From: Mesorhizobium sangaii
Lineage (GTDB): Bacteria > Pseudomonadota > Alphaproteobacteria > Rhizobiales > Rhizobiaceae
Reading direction: 5' to 3'
DNA length: 64,000 bases
NCBI RefSeq assembly: GCF_014207355.1
Contig: NZ_JACHEF010000007.1
Span: 124,001 to 188,000 of the forward strand
Below, one piece after another: positions 39,291 through 47,288 of the stretch; the first letter of the stretch is position 1, and every line of letters begins with the position of its first letter. Under the pieces are notes generated by a model. That model was not told where the DNA came from. It was given only the letters and a program-made list of their open reading frames with translations, and did no database searches. Position numbers and translations under genes: made by a program.

Positions 39291-40343
39291 ATGTTCTTCG
39301 CTTCCGACAATTGGGCAGGCGCCCATCCCAATATCGTTGCCGGCCTTTCGGCCAATGCCGATGGTTTTTCCACCGCCTATGGCGACGGAGCGCTCGACCA
39401 GGCCGTCTACCGGCGCTTCAACGAGATTTTCGAGCGCGAGGTCGCGGTGTTCTTCGTGGCGACCGGCACGGCCGCCAACTCCCTGTCGCTGACCACCTTC
39501 AACAAGCCCGGCGGCATTTCCTTCGCCCACCGCGAATCGCATGTCATCGAAGATGAATGCGGCGCGCCGGAATATTTTTCCGGCGGCTCGCGGCTGCATG
39601 CGATCGACGGCGCATTGGGCAAGATCGACCCGCACAATCTTGAAAGGATCATCGGCCGCTTCGCCCCCGAAATCGTCCATTGGGGACGGCCGATGGCTGT
39701 CTCGATAACCCAGTCGACCGAGGTCGGCACCATCTACGGGCTGAACGACATTGATGCGATCTCGGCCATCGCCAAAAAGCATTCCGTGCCGCTGCACATG
39801 GATGGCGCCCGCTTTGCCAACGCCCTGGTCGCGCTCGACACGACGCCGGCGGAAATGACCTGGAAACGCGGTGTCGACGTGCTGTCCTTCGGCGGCACCA
39901 AGAACGGCTGCTGGTGCGCCGAGGCGATCGTACTGTTCGATCTCGACCGGGCCAAGGAATTGGCCTTCCTGCGCAAGCGCGCCGCGCAACTGTTTTCGAA
40001 ATCGCGCTTCGTCGCGGCGCAGTTCGAAGCCTATTTCAAGGATGGATTGTGGCTCGACACCGCCCGCCACGCCAATGCCATGGCCGCGCGCCTTGCCGCG
40101 GCGATCGAGGATTCGGCCACGGCAAAGCTGGCCTGGCTGCCGCAGGCGAACGAGGTTTTCGCAGTGATCAAGAAAGCCGAAGCCGAGAAGCTGCAGGCAG
40201 CCGGTGCTGCCTTCTACGACTGGCACAGGCCGCATGGCTTTGACGGCCATATCAGCGAGGACGAGTTGCTCTATCGCTTCGTCACCAGCTTTGCCACGAC
40301 GGCCGATGAGGTCGACCGCTTTGGCCAGCTGATCGCTGGATAA
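39291..40343 (+). CDS. Low-specificity L-threonine aldolase
   Basis: PLP enzyme splitting threonine/allo-threonine to glycine and acetaldehyde. The 350-residue product has MFFASDNWAGAHP at the start, the TGTAANSLS phosphate-binding segment, HMDGARFANA with the PLP-binding Asp/Arg, and the Schiff-base Lys204 in SFGGTKNG. The family is firm; stereopreference cannot be read. A strong bidirectional terminator separates it from the convergent hsp20. Confidence 0.92.
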   Translation: MFFASDNWAGAHPNIVAGLSANADGFSTAYGDGALDQAVYRRFNEIFEREVAVFFVATGTAANSLSLTTFNKPGGISFAHRESHVIEDECGAPEYFSGGSRLHAIDGALGKIDPHNLERIIGRFAPEIVHWGRPMAVSITQSTEVGTIYGLNDIDAISAIAKKHSVPLHMDGARFANALVALDTTPAEMTWKRGVDVLSFGGTKNGCWCAEAIVLFDLDRAKELAFLRKRAAQLFSKSRFVAAQFEAYFKDGLWLDTARHANAMAARLAAAIEDSATAKLAWLPQANEVFAVIKKAEAEKLQAAGAAFYDWHRPHGFDGHISEDELLYRFVTSFATTADEVDRFGQLIAG

Positions 40344-40363
40344 TTGATATCCCGGACAACAAA

Positions 40364-40391
40364 AAAGGCGGCGCCCTTCGGCGCCGCCTTT
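40364..40391. terminator. Bidirectional terminator
   Basis: AAAGGCGGCGCC (40364-40375), loop CTTC, GGCGCCGCCTTT (40380-40391): perfect 12-bp stem with A-run on the left, serving the convergent threonine aldolase and hsp20 genes. Confidence 0.92.
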
Positions 40392-40424
40392 GCCTTGGGA
40401 GGCTATTGGTTTAGTTGGCGGTCT

Positions 40425-40892
40425 TTAGTTGGCGGTCTTGGCCTCGATCTGCTTGGCCTTGGCCGGAGCCGAGGTGATCGCGATCTTGCGCGGCTTCAAC
40501 TCCTCGGGAATGTTGCGCTTGAGGTCGACGAACAGCAGGCCGTTCTTCAGAGCGGCGCCGACGACTTCAACATGGTCGGCAAGCTGAAAGCGGCGCTCGA
40601 AAGCTCTCGAGGCGATGCCGCGATAGAGCAGTTCGGAACCTTCGCCGGTGCCCTCGTCCTTGCGCTCACCTTTCACGGTCAGCACGTTGCGATGGGCTTC
40701 GATCGAGATTTCCTCGTCCGAGAAGCCGGCAACGGCCATCGAGATGCGGTAGGAATCCTCGCCGGTGCGCTCGATGTTGTAGGGCGGATAGGTCTGCGCG
40801 CCATCGGGCTGCGCAAGCGAATCGAGCATGGTGAAGAGACGGTCGAAGCCGACGGTCGAGCGATAAAGCGGGGAAAAGTCAACGTGACGCAT
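40425..40892 (-). CDS. Hsp20 small heat-shock protein (IbpA type)
   Basis: ATP-independent holdase. The ATG at 40890-40892 with AGGAG (40905-40901) gives 155 residues; the longer open frame to 41021 is the leader. The alpha-crystallin domain spans about 35-130 with the YRISMAVAGF, LTVKGER and GIASRAFERRFQL segments, followed by a short tail ending in KTAN. The last codons with the stop are duplicated in tandem (ttagttggcggtct, about 40411-40438). The leader has a ROSE-type thermometer signature. Confidence 0.94.
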   Translation of the reverse strand: MRHVDFSPLYRSTVGFDRLFTMLDSLAQPDGAQTYPPYNIERTGEDSYRISMAVAGFSDEEISIEAHRNVLTVKGERKDEGTGEGSELLYRGIASRAFERRFQLADHVEVVGAALKNGLLFVDLKRNIPEELKPRKIAITSAPAKAKQIEAKTAN

Positions 40893-41000
40893 GAGGTGTT
40901 CTCCTGTTGAGCAACATGGTTTGCGTATGGCCGGTGCGAAACCCTTGAGCGGCGTTTCGGCTGGACCAGCGGCCCCGATATTGGCGACCGCATCCGACAT
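40893..41000 (-). promoter_or_regulatory. Probable ROSE-type RNA thermometer in hsp20 leader
   Basis: Just before the start codon the minus strand reads TTGCT (40914-40910), CAAC, AGGAG (40905-40901). This is the ROSE signature in which U(U/C)GCU pairs with the Shine-Dalgarno around a G-G mismatch, melting on heat. Upstream leader sequence contains further short stems. ROSE elements are standard for rhizobial small heat-shock genes. The upstream boundary is approximate. Confidence 0.7.
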
Positions 41001-41362
41001 TTGGGGAGCGCTCGAAGGCATTTCAAGATTTCGCCTGCTGGCAAAAAGCCGCGCGGCTGTTCGTTGATGAACGGCAGATGAACCGGTGCTTCGGCGCGCG
41101 TTCAGACAGCCGGCGCTAGAGTGACTTCAAGATCAAGGACTGGCGGGTGCCGACTGAAGAACAGGCGCCGCAACGAGGCCGACCGGGGTGTAACGTCCCT
41201 TCCTCCCGGATCGACAGAGGCCGGAAGCGCGCTTTCAAGCGGCTTCCGGCCTTCCCCATTGTGGGTCTCCCGTCACCGGGAATTCCTTTGCTTTTGGCGC
41301 ATGGGCGTCTATCACCTTAGCAGAGCCAGCCAGCACCGGCGGGCACGAGCACGAAGCGCCGA
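41001..41362. other. Intergenic stretch with one long hairpin
   Basis: No gene is supported. A perfect 10-bp hairpin GGCCGGAAGC (41219-41228)/GCTTCCGGCC (41242-41251) is the only clear structure; with no T-run and no obvious upstream gene its role is open. The rest must contain the hsp20 and hydrolase promoters. Confidence 0.5.
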
Positions 41363-42340
41363 ATGACGGATCTTGTCCCAGACATCCCCCTTTTTCACGA
41401 AATCGAGGGCAATCCACGACCGGAAAACGCCAGCGGCGGCTTCTTCACCACCCGCGACCGCAAGAAGATCCGCTACGGCCTGTTCGGCGCGGTCGCTCGT
41501 CCGTTGAAGGGCACCGTGGTCGTGCTCAACGGCCGCAACGAGTGCATCGAGAAATATTTCGAAACCATCCGCAATCTTGCCGACCGTGGCTTTGGCGTCG
41601 CCACCCTCGACTGGCGCGGCCAGGGCGATTCTTCCCGTCTGATCCGCGATCGCCAGCGCGGCTATGTCCGTAGCTTCCGCGACTACACCGCTGACCTGGA
41701 GCAGTTCTTCGAGGAGATCGTCCTGCCCGACTGCCGCGGCCCCTACTACATCCTCGCCCATTCAGCCGGTGCGGTGATCACGCTGCTCGCCACGCCGTCG
41801 ATGGTCAACCGCGTGCGGCGCATGGTGCTGATCGCGCCATTCCTGACCGTGCCCGATCTGCCGGTCTCGATATCGACCGTTCGCCGCGTCTGTTCGTTCT
41901 TCTGCGCGATCGGCCTAGGCCGGCTCTATGCCGCCTGGGGTCCACGGCCGAAGATGACGGCGCCCTTCGAGACCAACAAGCTGACGTCCGACCCGGTGCG
42001 CTATCGGCGCAACACGCGGATCTACGAAGAGTACCCGCAGCTGGCGCTCGGCGGCCCGACGATCCGCTGGCTGCAGGCCGCCGCCAAAGCATCCGAGGCT
42101 GTCACCGACCCCGACTTCATGGCTCGCATTCAGGTCCCCATGCTGATAATCGCCGCCGGCGCCGACCAGGTCGTCTCGACCAAGGCGGTGGAAGCCTATG
42201 CCAGGCGTCTGCGGCTCGGTTCGCTGCTGATGATCGACGGCGCCCGCCACGAAATCCTGCAGGAGGCCGACATGTACCGCGAGCAACTCCTCGCCGCCTT
42301 CGACGCCTTTATTCCCGGCAGCGACGACCCTACGGTCTGA
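41363..42340 (+). CDS. Alpha/beta hydrolase (lysophospholipase/monoacylglycerol lipase type)
   Basis: A 325-residue serine hydrolase resembling PldB-type lysophospholipases. The oxyanion region VVVLNGRNECIEKY and the TLDWRGQGDSSR segment precede the nucleophile Ser134 in the HSAG elbow. The acid is probably the Asp in AAGADQVVS and the base the His in DGARHEIL, both present. No signal peptide. Substrate unproven. It stands alone, transcribed rightward. Confidence 0.88.
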   Translation: MTDLVPDIPLFHEIEGNPRPENASGGFFTTRDRKKIRYGLFGAVARPLKGTVVVLNGRNECIEKYFETIRNLADRGFGVATLDWRGQGDSSRLIRDRQRGYVRSFRDYTADLEQFFEEIVLPDCRGPYYILAHSAGAVITLLATPSMVNRVRRMVLIAPFLTVPDLPVSISTVRRVCSFFCAIGLGRLYAAWGPRPKMTAPFETNKLTSDPVRYRRNTRIYEEYPQLALGGPTIRWLQAAAKASEAVTDPDFMARIQVPMLIIAAGADQVVSTKAVEAYARRLRLGSLLMIDGARHEILQEADMYREQLLAAFDAFIPGSDDPTV

Positions 42341-42355
42341 CAGGCGCCGATCACG

Positions 42356-42868
42356 TCACGCCTGGCGGGCGAACTCCATCACCCAGTTGGTCTCCCAGCT
42401 CGTGCCGCCATCGAGCGAAAATGCCTGTTCCCAGCGCGCCGAATTCTCCATCATCCGTGACCAGAGGAAACGAACCTGGATCGGCCGTCCGTCGAAGACA
42501 TCCTCACACAGGAACGTGCCGACACCGTCGGTGAAGGCGCCGCGCACCGGCACATCGATGGTCAGCGGGTTGCGACCGTCGATCCACCAGATCGACCATT
42601 GCCGCGTCGCCGGATCGAAGGTCCGCACCGTTGCGGCACGATAGGCGCCGTCCGGCAGCTCGATCACGTTGTCGTCGACATTGCCGAGACCGCCGAGCAG
42701 TGGGCGTACCTCGCATGTGCCGCCGAATTCGTCCCAGTTGGTGTCGCCCGCCAGGCGCTTTTGCAGCCTTCGATGGCTGACATCCCAACTGCCGAAGAAG
42801 AAGTCGAAATCGCTACGCCCGTCCGTCTGACCGTCATTGGCGTGGCCGGCTGTTGATTGCATCGGCAT
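42356..42868 (-). CDS. DUF1579-like protein
   Basis: A 170-residue soluble protein of the DUF1579/lipocalin-like type. It has FDFFFGSWDVSHRRL at the start, alternating strands including RQWSIWWIDGRNP, and ends FSLDGGTSWETNWVMEF. No catalytic residues can be assigned. Its upstream region carries a perfect dyad (42911-42930). Its stop faces the hydrolase gene with 15 bp between. Confidence 0.8.
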   Translation of the reverse strand: MPMQSTAGHANDGQTDGRSDFDFFFGSWDVSHRRLQKRLAGDTNWDEFGGTCEVRPLLGGLGNVDDNVIELPDGAYRAATVRTFDPATRQWSIWWIDGRNPLTIDVPVRGAFTDGVGTFLCEDVFDGRPIQVRFLWSRMMENSARWEQAFSLDGGTSWETNWVMEFARQA

Positions 42869-42910
42869 GTCTAGTCCTCCTCTGGAATAGCCCTTCCATA
42901 GTCGGTGCCA

Positions 42911-42930
42911 ACTGACACCCTGTTGTCAGT
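42911..42930. promoter_or_regulatory. Perfect 7-bp dyad, candidate operator
   Basis: ACTGACA (42911-42917), six bases, TGTCAGT (42924-42930), centred about 50 bp upstream of the DUF1579 start. TetR- or MarR-like in size; the cognate regulator is unknown. Confidence 0.45.
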
Positions 42931-43043
42931 AGGGATGGGCCGGCGGCGCCGGCGGCACACAAAGTGCTAAAGATTCTGACAGCCCGCGCCGTCCCGCAGT
43001 GCTCATCTGCCCGCGTCGAACTGAACGCCATGGAGATGAGATC

Positions 43044-43199
43044 ATGACCGAGAAAACCTGCGCCGCCTGCGATTGCCAGCTGGACGCCAACCCGATCTGC
43101 GTCAAGGTCGGCGGCAAGACTGTCGAAGTCTGCTGCGAGGAATGCGCGCAAGCGCTTAACGAAGCCGGCGCCTCGGCGGCCGGCGCCGGGGAGGACTGA
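43044..43199 (+). CDS. Small cysteine-rich metal-binding (YHS/TRASH-like) protein
   Basis: A 51-residue product from ATG 43044 behind GGAGATGAG. Cysteines are arranged as CAACDC near the N-terminus and VCCEEC about 25 residues later, around a CVKVGGKTVEV hairpin, as in treble-clef TRASH/YHS metal-sensing modules. A short Ala/Gly tail follows. The DUF1127 gene starts 3 bp after its stop, so the two are cotranscribed. Probably binds zinc or copper; inference only. Confidence 0.8.
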   Translation: MTEKTCAACDCQLDANPICVKVGGKTVEVCCEECAQALNEAGASAAGAGED

Positions 43200-43202
43200 G
43201 CG

Positions 43203-43466
43203 ATGCGCCCCGATCATACAGCGGCAACGCAATGCCTGGCCGACGCAATCCCCGCACTCAAGCCAACGGTTCGAGCATCGGACGCCGCAACGATCCGGCA
43301 GGCCCTGCGTGCACGACTCGTGGCTGCGGCCAGCTGGGTCAGCTATCAGATGGAGCGGCGCCGAAGCCGGCGCGCCTTGCTCGAGATGACCGACGACCAG
43401 CTCAAGGACATCGGTCTGTCGCGCGGTGAAGCCTACTCAGAATCAACGCGTCGGCTGTGGGATTGA
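43203..43466 (+). CDS. DUF1127 family protein
   Basis: An 87-residue product. The last ~45 residues are a DUF1127 motif (RRRSRRALLEMTDDQLKDIGLSR split by a basic helix). Members in rhizobia are short Arg-rich proteins implicated in RNA binding and phosphate or stress responses. The N-terminal 35 residues are family-unlike. It follows the Cys-rich gene with 3 bp between, and repeat family B begins right after its stop. Confidence 0.88.
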   Translation: MRPDHTAATQCLADAIPALKPTVRASDAATIRQALRARLVAAASWVSYQMERRRSRRALLEMTDDQLKDIGLSRGEAYSESTRRLWD

Positions 43467-43562
43467 TGCATGTCGCCCAAAAAGTGCTCCCGGTTTCGGG
43501 GCGACGAGGAACAGAAACTCCAAGCGTCGCGTGAATCCGTTTTGACGCGACGCGCCTTAAGA
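43464..43562. repeat. Dispersed repeat, family B copy 1
   Basis: GCATGTCGCCCAAAAAGTG...CGGTTTCGGGGCGAC followed by a hairpin GCGTCGCGT/ACGCGACGC. It aligns along its length with the copy at 47085-47187. It begins at the DUF1127 stop codon and may act as that gene's 3' end. Confidence 0.75.
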
Positions 43563-43657
43563 AGCAGCCTGCCTGGAAGTCTCCTGACAGGAATGGGCGG
43601 GCCGATTGCGTAGAGTGCCGATGCAGGACCCATGGTCCGGCGCAGGGAAACAACGCA

Positions 43658-44494
43658 ATGGCCATATCGCAATTCACGGTCCAGCCGCTTCTCGACACCG
43701 ATACTGTGAGGGTGCGCGACGTCGTCTGCAGCGGGCAATGCCGGCACAGGAGCGAGGAAGAGTGCACGTCGGCGACGCATCTTGTGTTTCCCCACCGCGG
43801 CGTCTTCGTGCGCCATGTCGGCCGCAACGACGCGGTCGCCGAAGCCAATCAGCTGCTGTTCTTCAACGTGGCGGAAGCCTATCGGATCAGCCACCCCGTC
43901 GAGGGTGGCGACGCCTGCCTCGATCTCGTCGTCGAGGAGGCACAGCTGCTGGAGCTGGCGCCCAAGGAACAATTGCGCAGCGGCGCCACCCCGGCATTTC
44001 GTCGCCAACGCCGACGCATCGACCCGAGGGCGCAGGCTTTGGTGGCTTTGCTGCGCCACAGCTTGAGCCGCAACGTCGCCGAAACGCTCGAGGCAGAAAC
44101 CCTGGCGCTGACGCTGGTGCGGCGCTCTCTCGGCGAGCGAACCTCGCATGTCGCCGGCGCCAGTCCGGGCCGGCAGAAACTGGTCGACCGCGCCAAGCTC
44201 GTTTTGTCCTCGGATCTGTCGCGACGCTGGACACTGGCAGAAATTGCCGCCGAGGTCGGCGTCTCGCCGGTCTACCTGACGCAAGTGTTCCAGCAGGTCG
44301 AGGCCATGCCGCTTTATCGCTATCATTTGCGCCTGCGGCTGGCGCGCGCGCTCGACCTGCTTGGCTGCTACGACAATCTGACGACGCTTGGCATGGACCT
44401 TGGCTTCTCCAGCCACAGCCATTTCAGCTCCGCGTTCAGGCAGGTTTACGGCCGCACCCCAGCGGAGTTCCAGCGCTCGATCAAGCCGCGTTGA
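43658..44494 (+). CDS. AraC family transcriptional regulator
   Basis: A 278-residue regulator. ATG 43658 follows AGGGAAACAACGCA. The N-terminal domain is a short cupin-like sensor with a Cys cluster (VVCSGQCRHRSEEEC, residues ~23-37) that could sense metal or redox state. The C-terminal double HTH (about 180-275) has WTLAEIAAEVGVSPVYLTQVF and the GFSSHSHFSSAFRQVYG signature. Targets unknown; the upstream Cys-rich gene pair is a candidate. Confidence 0.9.
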   Translation: MAISQFTVQPLLDTDTVRVRDVVCSGQCRHRSEEECTSATHLVFPHRGVFVRHVGRNDAVAEANQLLFFNVAEAYRISHPVEGGDACLDLVVEEAQLLELAPKEQLRSGATPAFRRQRRRIDPRAQALVALLRHSLSRNVAETLEAETLALTLVRRSLGERTSHVAGASPGRQKLVDRAKLVLSSDLSRRWTLAEIAAEVGVSPVYLTQVFQQVEAMPLYRYHLRLRLARALDLLGCYDNLTTLGMDLGFSSHSHFSSAFRQVYGRTPAEFQRSIKPR

Positions 44495-44510
44495 AGCAGT
44501 TCAGGAAAAG

Positions 44511-45299
44511 TCAGCCTCGCAGCGCAGCCATCGCGGCCGCATGCAGCTCCGGCGTCGCCGCTGCCACGACATCGCCCCCCTTCTCAGCCGGCCCGCCGTC
44601 GAACGTGGTGACCACGCCGCCGGCCTTTTCGATGATCGGGATCAGCGCCACGATGTCGTAAGGCTTCAATCCGGGATCGGCGACGATGTCGACGCTTCCC
44701 GATGCGATCATGGCGAAGGCATAGCAATCGGTGCCGTAGCGGGCGAGCTGCACCTGTTTTTCGAACTGGTCGTAGCGCTCGCGCGCCGCGCCCTTGAACA
44801 GCGCCGGCGTGGTGGTGAACAGTGTCGCCTCGGCGAGCTTCGTCGTCTTGCGTGTTGTCAGCTTGCGCGGGCCACCCGGCCCCTCATAGTGGGAGCCCGA
44901 CGCGTTGGCGTAGTAGAGTTCGCCGGTGAAAGGTTGCGACATCATGCCGGCAACCGCATCGCCGTCGACCGTCAGCCCGACCAGCGTCCCCCACACCGGC
45001 AGGCCGGAGATGAAGGCGCGCGTGCCGTCGATGGGGTCGATCACCCAGACATGCTTGCTCGAAATGTTTTCGCTGCCATGCTCCTCACCGAGGATGCCAT
45101 GGTCGGGATACTCAGCCGATATCAGCGCCCGGATGGCGCGTTCGGCCTCGCGATCGGCTTCGGTAACCGGATCGAAACTGCCCTTTTCCTTGTTGGCGAC
45201 GGCGCCCTGGCTGCGGAAGCGCGGCAAGGTTTCCGCAGCGGCGGCCTGCGCGATGCGGCGCATGAAATCGATGCTGATGTCCAACTGATTCTCCCGCAT
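44511..45299 (-). CDS. hisN: Inositol-monophosphatase-family histidinol-phosphatase
   Basis: Mg-dependent phosphatase expected to remove phosphate from histidinol phosphate. The ATG at 45297-45299 gives 262 residues, the family norm; the open frame runs to 45425. Metal-site motifs GEEHG, WVIDPIDGTRAF and the C-terminal DPGLKPYDIVALIPI with its Asp are intact. The aromatic/Thr-rich DPIDGTRAFISGLPVWGTL is that of the HisN subgroup; inositol-phosphatase activity cannot be excluded. Confidence 0.85.
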   Translation of the reverse strand: MRENQLDISIDFMRRIAQAAAAETLPRFRSQGAVANKEKGSFDPVTEADREAERAIRALISAEYPDHGILGEEHGSENISSKHVWVIDPIDGTRAFISGLPVWGTLVGLTVDGDAVAGMMSQPFTGELYYANASGSHYEGPGGPRKLTTRKTTKLAEATLFTTTPALFKGAARERYDQFEKQVQLARYGTDCYAFAMIASGSVDIVADPGLKPYDIVALIPIIEKAGGVVTTFDGGPAEKGGDVVAAATPELHAAAMAALRG

Positions 45300-45455
45300 T
45301 GCAGCATGCCCGAGCCGTGCTCTGCCGCCAATTTCCTGCCAAAACAAGGGTGTTCGACGATTTTCCCGCTGCGGCACCTGTTGCCCGGATGTCACACAAG
45401 CGTCACCGAAATGCAATTTCCACATCAGAGTGAATTAAAAAAGCCTGAAGGTCGC

Positions 45456-45483
45456 TTGACATTTGTGCAGCGCACAATACCCT
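45456..45483 (+). promoter_or_regulatory. Promoter of the MmgR-like sRNA
   Basis: CTTGACA with TTGACA at 45456-45461 and TACCCT at 45478-45483 with a 16-base spacer (17 counted from the CTTGAC form). Matches the rhizobial housekeeping pattern; the start would be the G near 45490. Confidence 0.65.
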
Positions 45484-45489
45484 CAGCCT

Positions 45490-45574
45490 CGGACAGGTTT
45501 TCCTGTCCATGCCCTCCTTGGGCGTTTCCTCCCTAGACTTCGACCGTATCGTGCAAACGATGCGGTCTTTTTTT
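45490..45574 (+). ncRNA. MmgR-like (alpha-r8) small RNA
   Basis: About 84 nt with three hairpins: GGACAGG-TTTT-CCTGTCC (45491-45508), GCCC-TCCTT-GGGC (45511-45523), and a terminator GACCGTATCGT-GCAA-ACGATGCGGTC (45542-45567) with seven T. Between hairpins 2 and 3 is a single-stranded TTTCCTCCCTAGACTT, an anti-Shine-Dalgarno motif. The size, stem order and CGTTTCCTCCCT element fit my memory of Sinorhizobium MmgR. It has its own promoter and no protein gene ends at its terminator. Confidence 0.75.
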
Positions 45575-45600
45575 ACGCCGGAGTGTCCCGGACCAAGGCT

Positions 45601-46542
45601 TCACTCCGCCGCCAGCGGCAGGTCGATGAAATGATGGTCCGGCATTGCCATCAGATCCGCCGAAAATCGCGACAGATCGTCGGCCAGCGCGTCGAAGCCG
45701 GCGGCCTTCTCGAATGTCCGCTCGTTCATGTAGAGTCCGCGATTGACCTCGATCTGCAGGGCGTGGAGATGGCGCGCCGGGCGGCCATAGTGCTCGGTGA
45801 TGAAGCCGCCGGCATAGGGCTTGTTGTGGGCGACGGTGTAGCCCATGGCGGTGAGCAGGCCGATCGCGGTCTCGGTCAGGGCCGCGGTGGCCGAAATGCC
45901 GAAACGGTCACCAATGATGAAGTCGGGCCGCAAGCCGTTGTCGCCGACGCGGATGCTCGCCGGCATCGAATGACAGTCGATCAGCACGGCAAAGCCGAAG
46001 CGCGCATGGGTCCTGGTCAAAAGCCGTTTCAGCGTCTCGTGATAGGGCTTGTAGACGGCCTCGATGCGGGCGACCGCTTCGGACAGCGGCAAGCGGCCGG
46101 AATAGATATCGAGCCCCTCGCCGACCAGCTTGGGCACCGTGCCAAGCCCGCCGGCCACCCGCGCCGAGCGGATGTTGCAGAAGGACGGCACCGGCTCGGC
46201 GAACATGCGCGGATCGAGTTCCCACGGCTCGCGGTTGACGTCGAGATAGGCGCGCGGGAAATTCGCCGCCAGCATCGGCGCGCCCAGCGCCACGGCGCCG
46301 CCGAACAGTTCGTCGACGTAGCAGTCCTCCGACCGGCGGATGGCGTTGCGGTCCAGCCTTGCCATGGCAAGGAAGCGCTCCGGATAGTAGCGGCCGCTAT
46401 GCGGTGAGTTGAAGAGGAAGGGGACGCGCTGCTCGGCGCCCGACCGGATTTCGAAGGGTGGAAAGACCGAAAAATCCTCGGCTGCCGTCTTCAATTTGAG
46501 CGAACCCGCAAACACCAGTGCATCATCATGTGAAGGTGCCAC
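45601..46542 (-). CDS. N-formylglutamate amidohydrolase family protein
   Basis: Deformylase family related to HutG; releases formate from N-formyl amino acids. GTG start at 46542 gives 313 residues. The FNSPHSGRYYP, RRSEDCYVDELF and LIDCHSMPA motifs supply the zinc ligands. The gene is close to hisN and cpdR, an order common in rhizobia. Whether it works in histidine breakdown is unproven because no hut genes are near. Confidence 0.88.
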   Translation of the reverse strand: MAPSHDDALVFAGSLKLKTAAEDFSVFPPFEIRSGAEQRVPFLFNSPHSGRYYPERFLAMARLDRNAIRRSEDCYVDELFGGAVALGAPMLAANFPRAYLDVNREPWELDPRMFAEPVPSFCNIRSARVAGGLGTVPKLVGEGLDIYSGRLPLSEAVARIEAVYKPYHETLKRLLTRTHARFGFAVLIDCHSMPASIRVGDNGLRPDFIIGDRFGISATAALTETAIGLLTAMGYTVAHNKPYAGGFITEHYGRPARHLHALQIEVNRGLYMNERTFEKAAGFDALADDLSRFSADLMAMPDHHFIDLPLAAE

Positions 46543-46707
46543 CTTGCTGGCCGCGTGTCCAGCATTTCAGCAGCAGCTCACACACCGGCCAAATATGGAC
46601 CATCCCGGCTCTCGTTCACTTGATGTTTACCCTCACCTCCTCATATACAGGATGGTTAACGGGCTTGCCCAACGGCAATCTCGAGCGGGTGATTCGGACG
46701 GGATATC

Positions 46708-47070
46708 ATGGCACGCATTCTTCTGGCGGAAGACGACGACGATATGCGTCGGTTCCTCGTCAAGGCGCTGGAGCGCGCCGGCTACCAGGTCAGCGATTTC
46801 GACAATGGCGCCAGCGCCTATGAGCGGCTGCGCGAGGAACCGTTCTCGCTGCTTCTGACCGACATCGTCATGCCGGAGATGGACGGCATCGAACTGGCGC
46901 GCCGCGCCACCGAGATCGATCCCGACCTCAAGGTCATGTTCATCACCGGTTTCGCCGCCGTTGCGCTGAACCCGGATTCCAAGGCGCCTAAAGACGCCAA
47001 GGTGCTTTCGAAGCCGTTCCACCTGCGCGACCTCGTCAACGAGGTCGAAAAGATGCTGCAAGCGGCCTGA
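46708..47070 (+). CDS. cpdR: Single-domain response regulator CpdR
   Basis: A 120-residue receiver without output domain. Unphosphorylated CpdR directs the ClpXP protease to the cell pole and to cell-cycle substrates such as CtrA. The acidic pocket EDDDD, the phospho-acceptor Asp52 in LLLTDIVMPEMDG and the LSKPF Lys are present. The ITGFAAVALNPDSKAPKDAKVLSKPF region is characteristic of CpdR. Its phosphorylation via CckA/ChpT is known in Caulobacter; genes for these are not in the window. Confidence 0.95.
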   Translation: MARILLAEDDDDMRRFLVKALERAGYQVSDFDNGASAYERLREEPFSLLLTDIVMPEMDGIELARRATEIDPDLKVMFITGFAAVALNPDSKAPKDAKVLSKPFHLRDLVNEVEKMLQAA

Positions 47071-47084
47071 GTCTTCCTGAGCCA

Positions 47085-47187
47085 GGCATGTCACCCAAAA
47101 GTGGCCCCGGTTTTGGGAGAACGACATGCATGAAAACAAAGACCTGAAGCGCGGCGCCTGATTCCGTTCAAACGCGACGCGCTCTAG
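47085..47187. repeat. Dispersed repeat, family B copy 2
   Basis: GCATGTC...CCAAAA/GGTTTTGGG...GACATGC forms one hairpin, and AGCGCG.CG/CG.CGCGCT a second around TGATTCCGTTCAAA. The same order and sequence is at 43464-43562. It starts 15 bp after the cpdR stop. Confidence 0.78.
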
Positions 47188-47246
47188 GCGTTGGCGCCCT
47201 TGTCACCGCTGCGGCGAGACGACGCCTTCTTTCCTTTTTCCTGCTA

Positions 47247-47275
47247 TTGACGCGCTGGATCAAAAATGGTGTATG
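47247..47275 (+). promoter_or_regulatory. Promoter of tRNA-Val
   Basis: TTGACG (47247-47252) and TGTATG (47270-47275) separated by exactly 17 bases; transcription would start about 47282, 7 bp before the tRNA. Confidence 0.7.
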
Positions 47276-47288
47276 CGCGGCTTCGGAT

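Noticed and set aside
46600..46707. CtrA-type box (TTAA-N7-TTAA) before cpdR
   Set aside because: Only isolated half-sites (GTTTACC, GGTTAAC) at wrong spacing.
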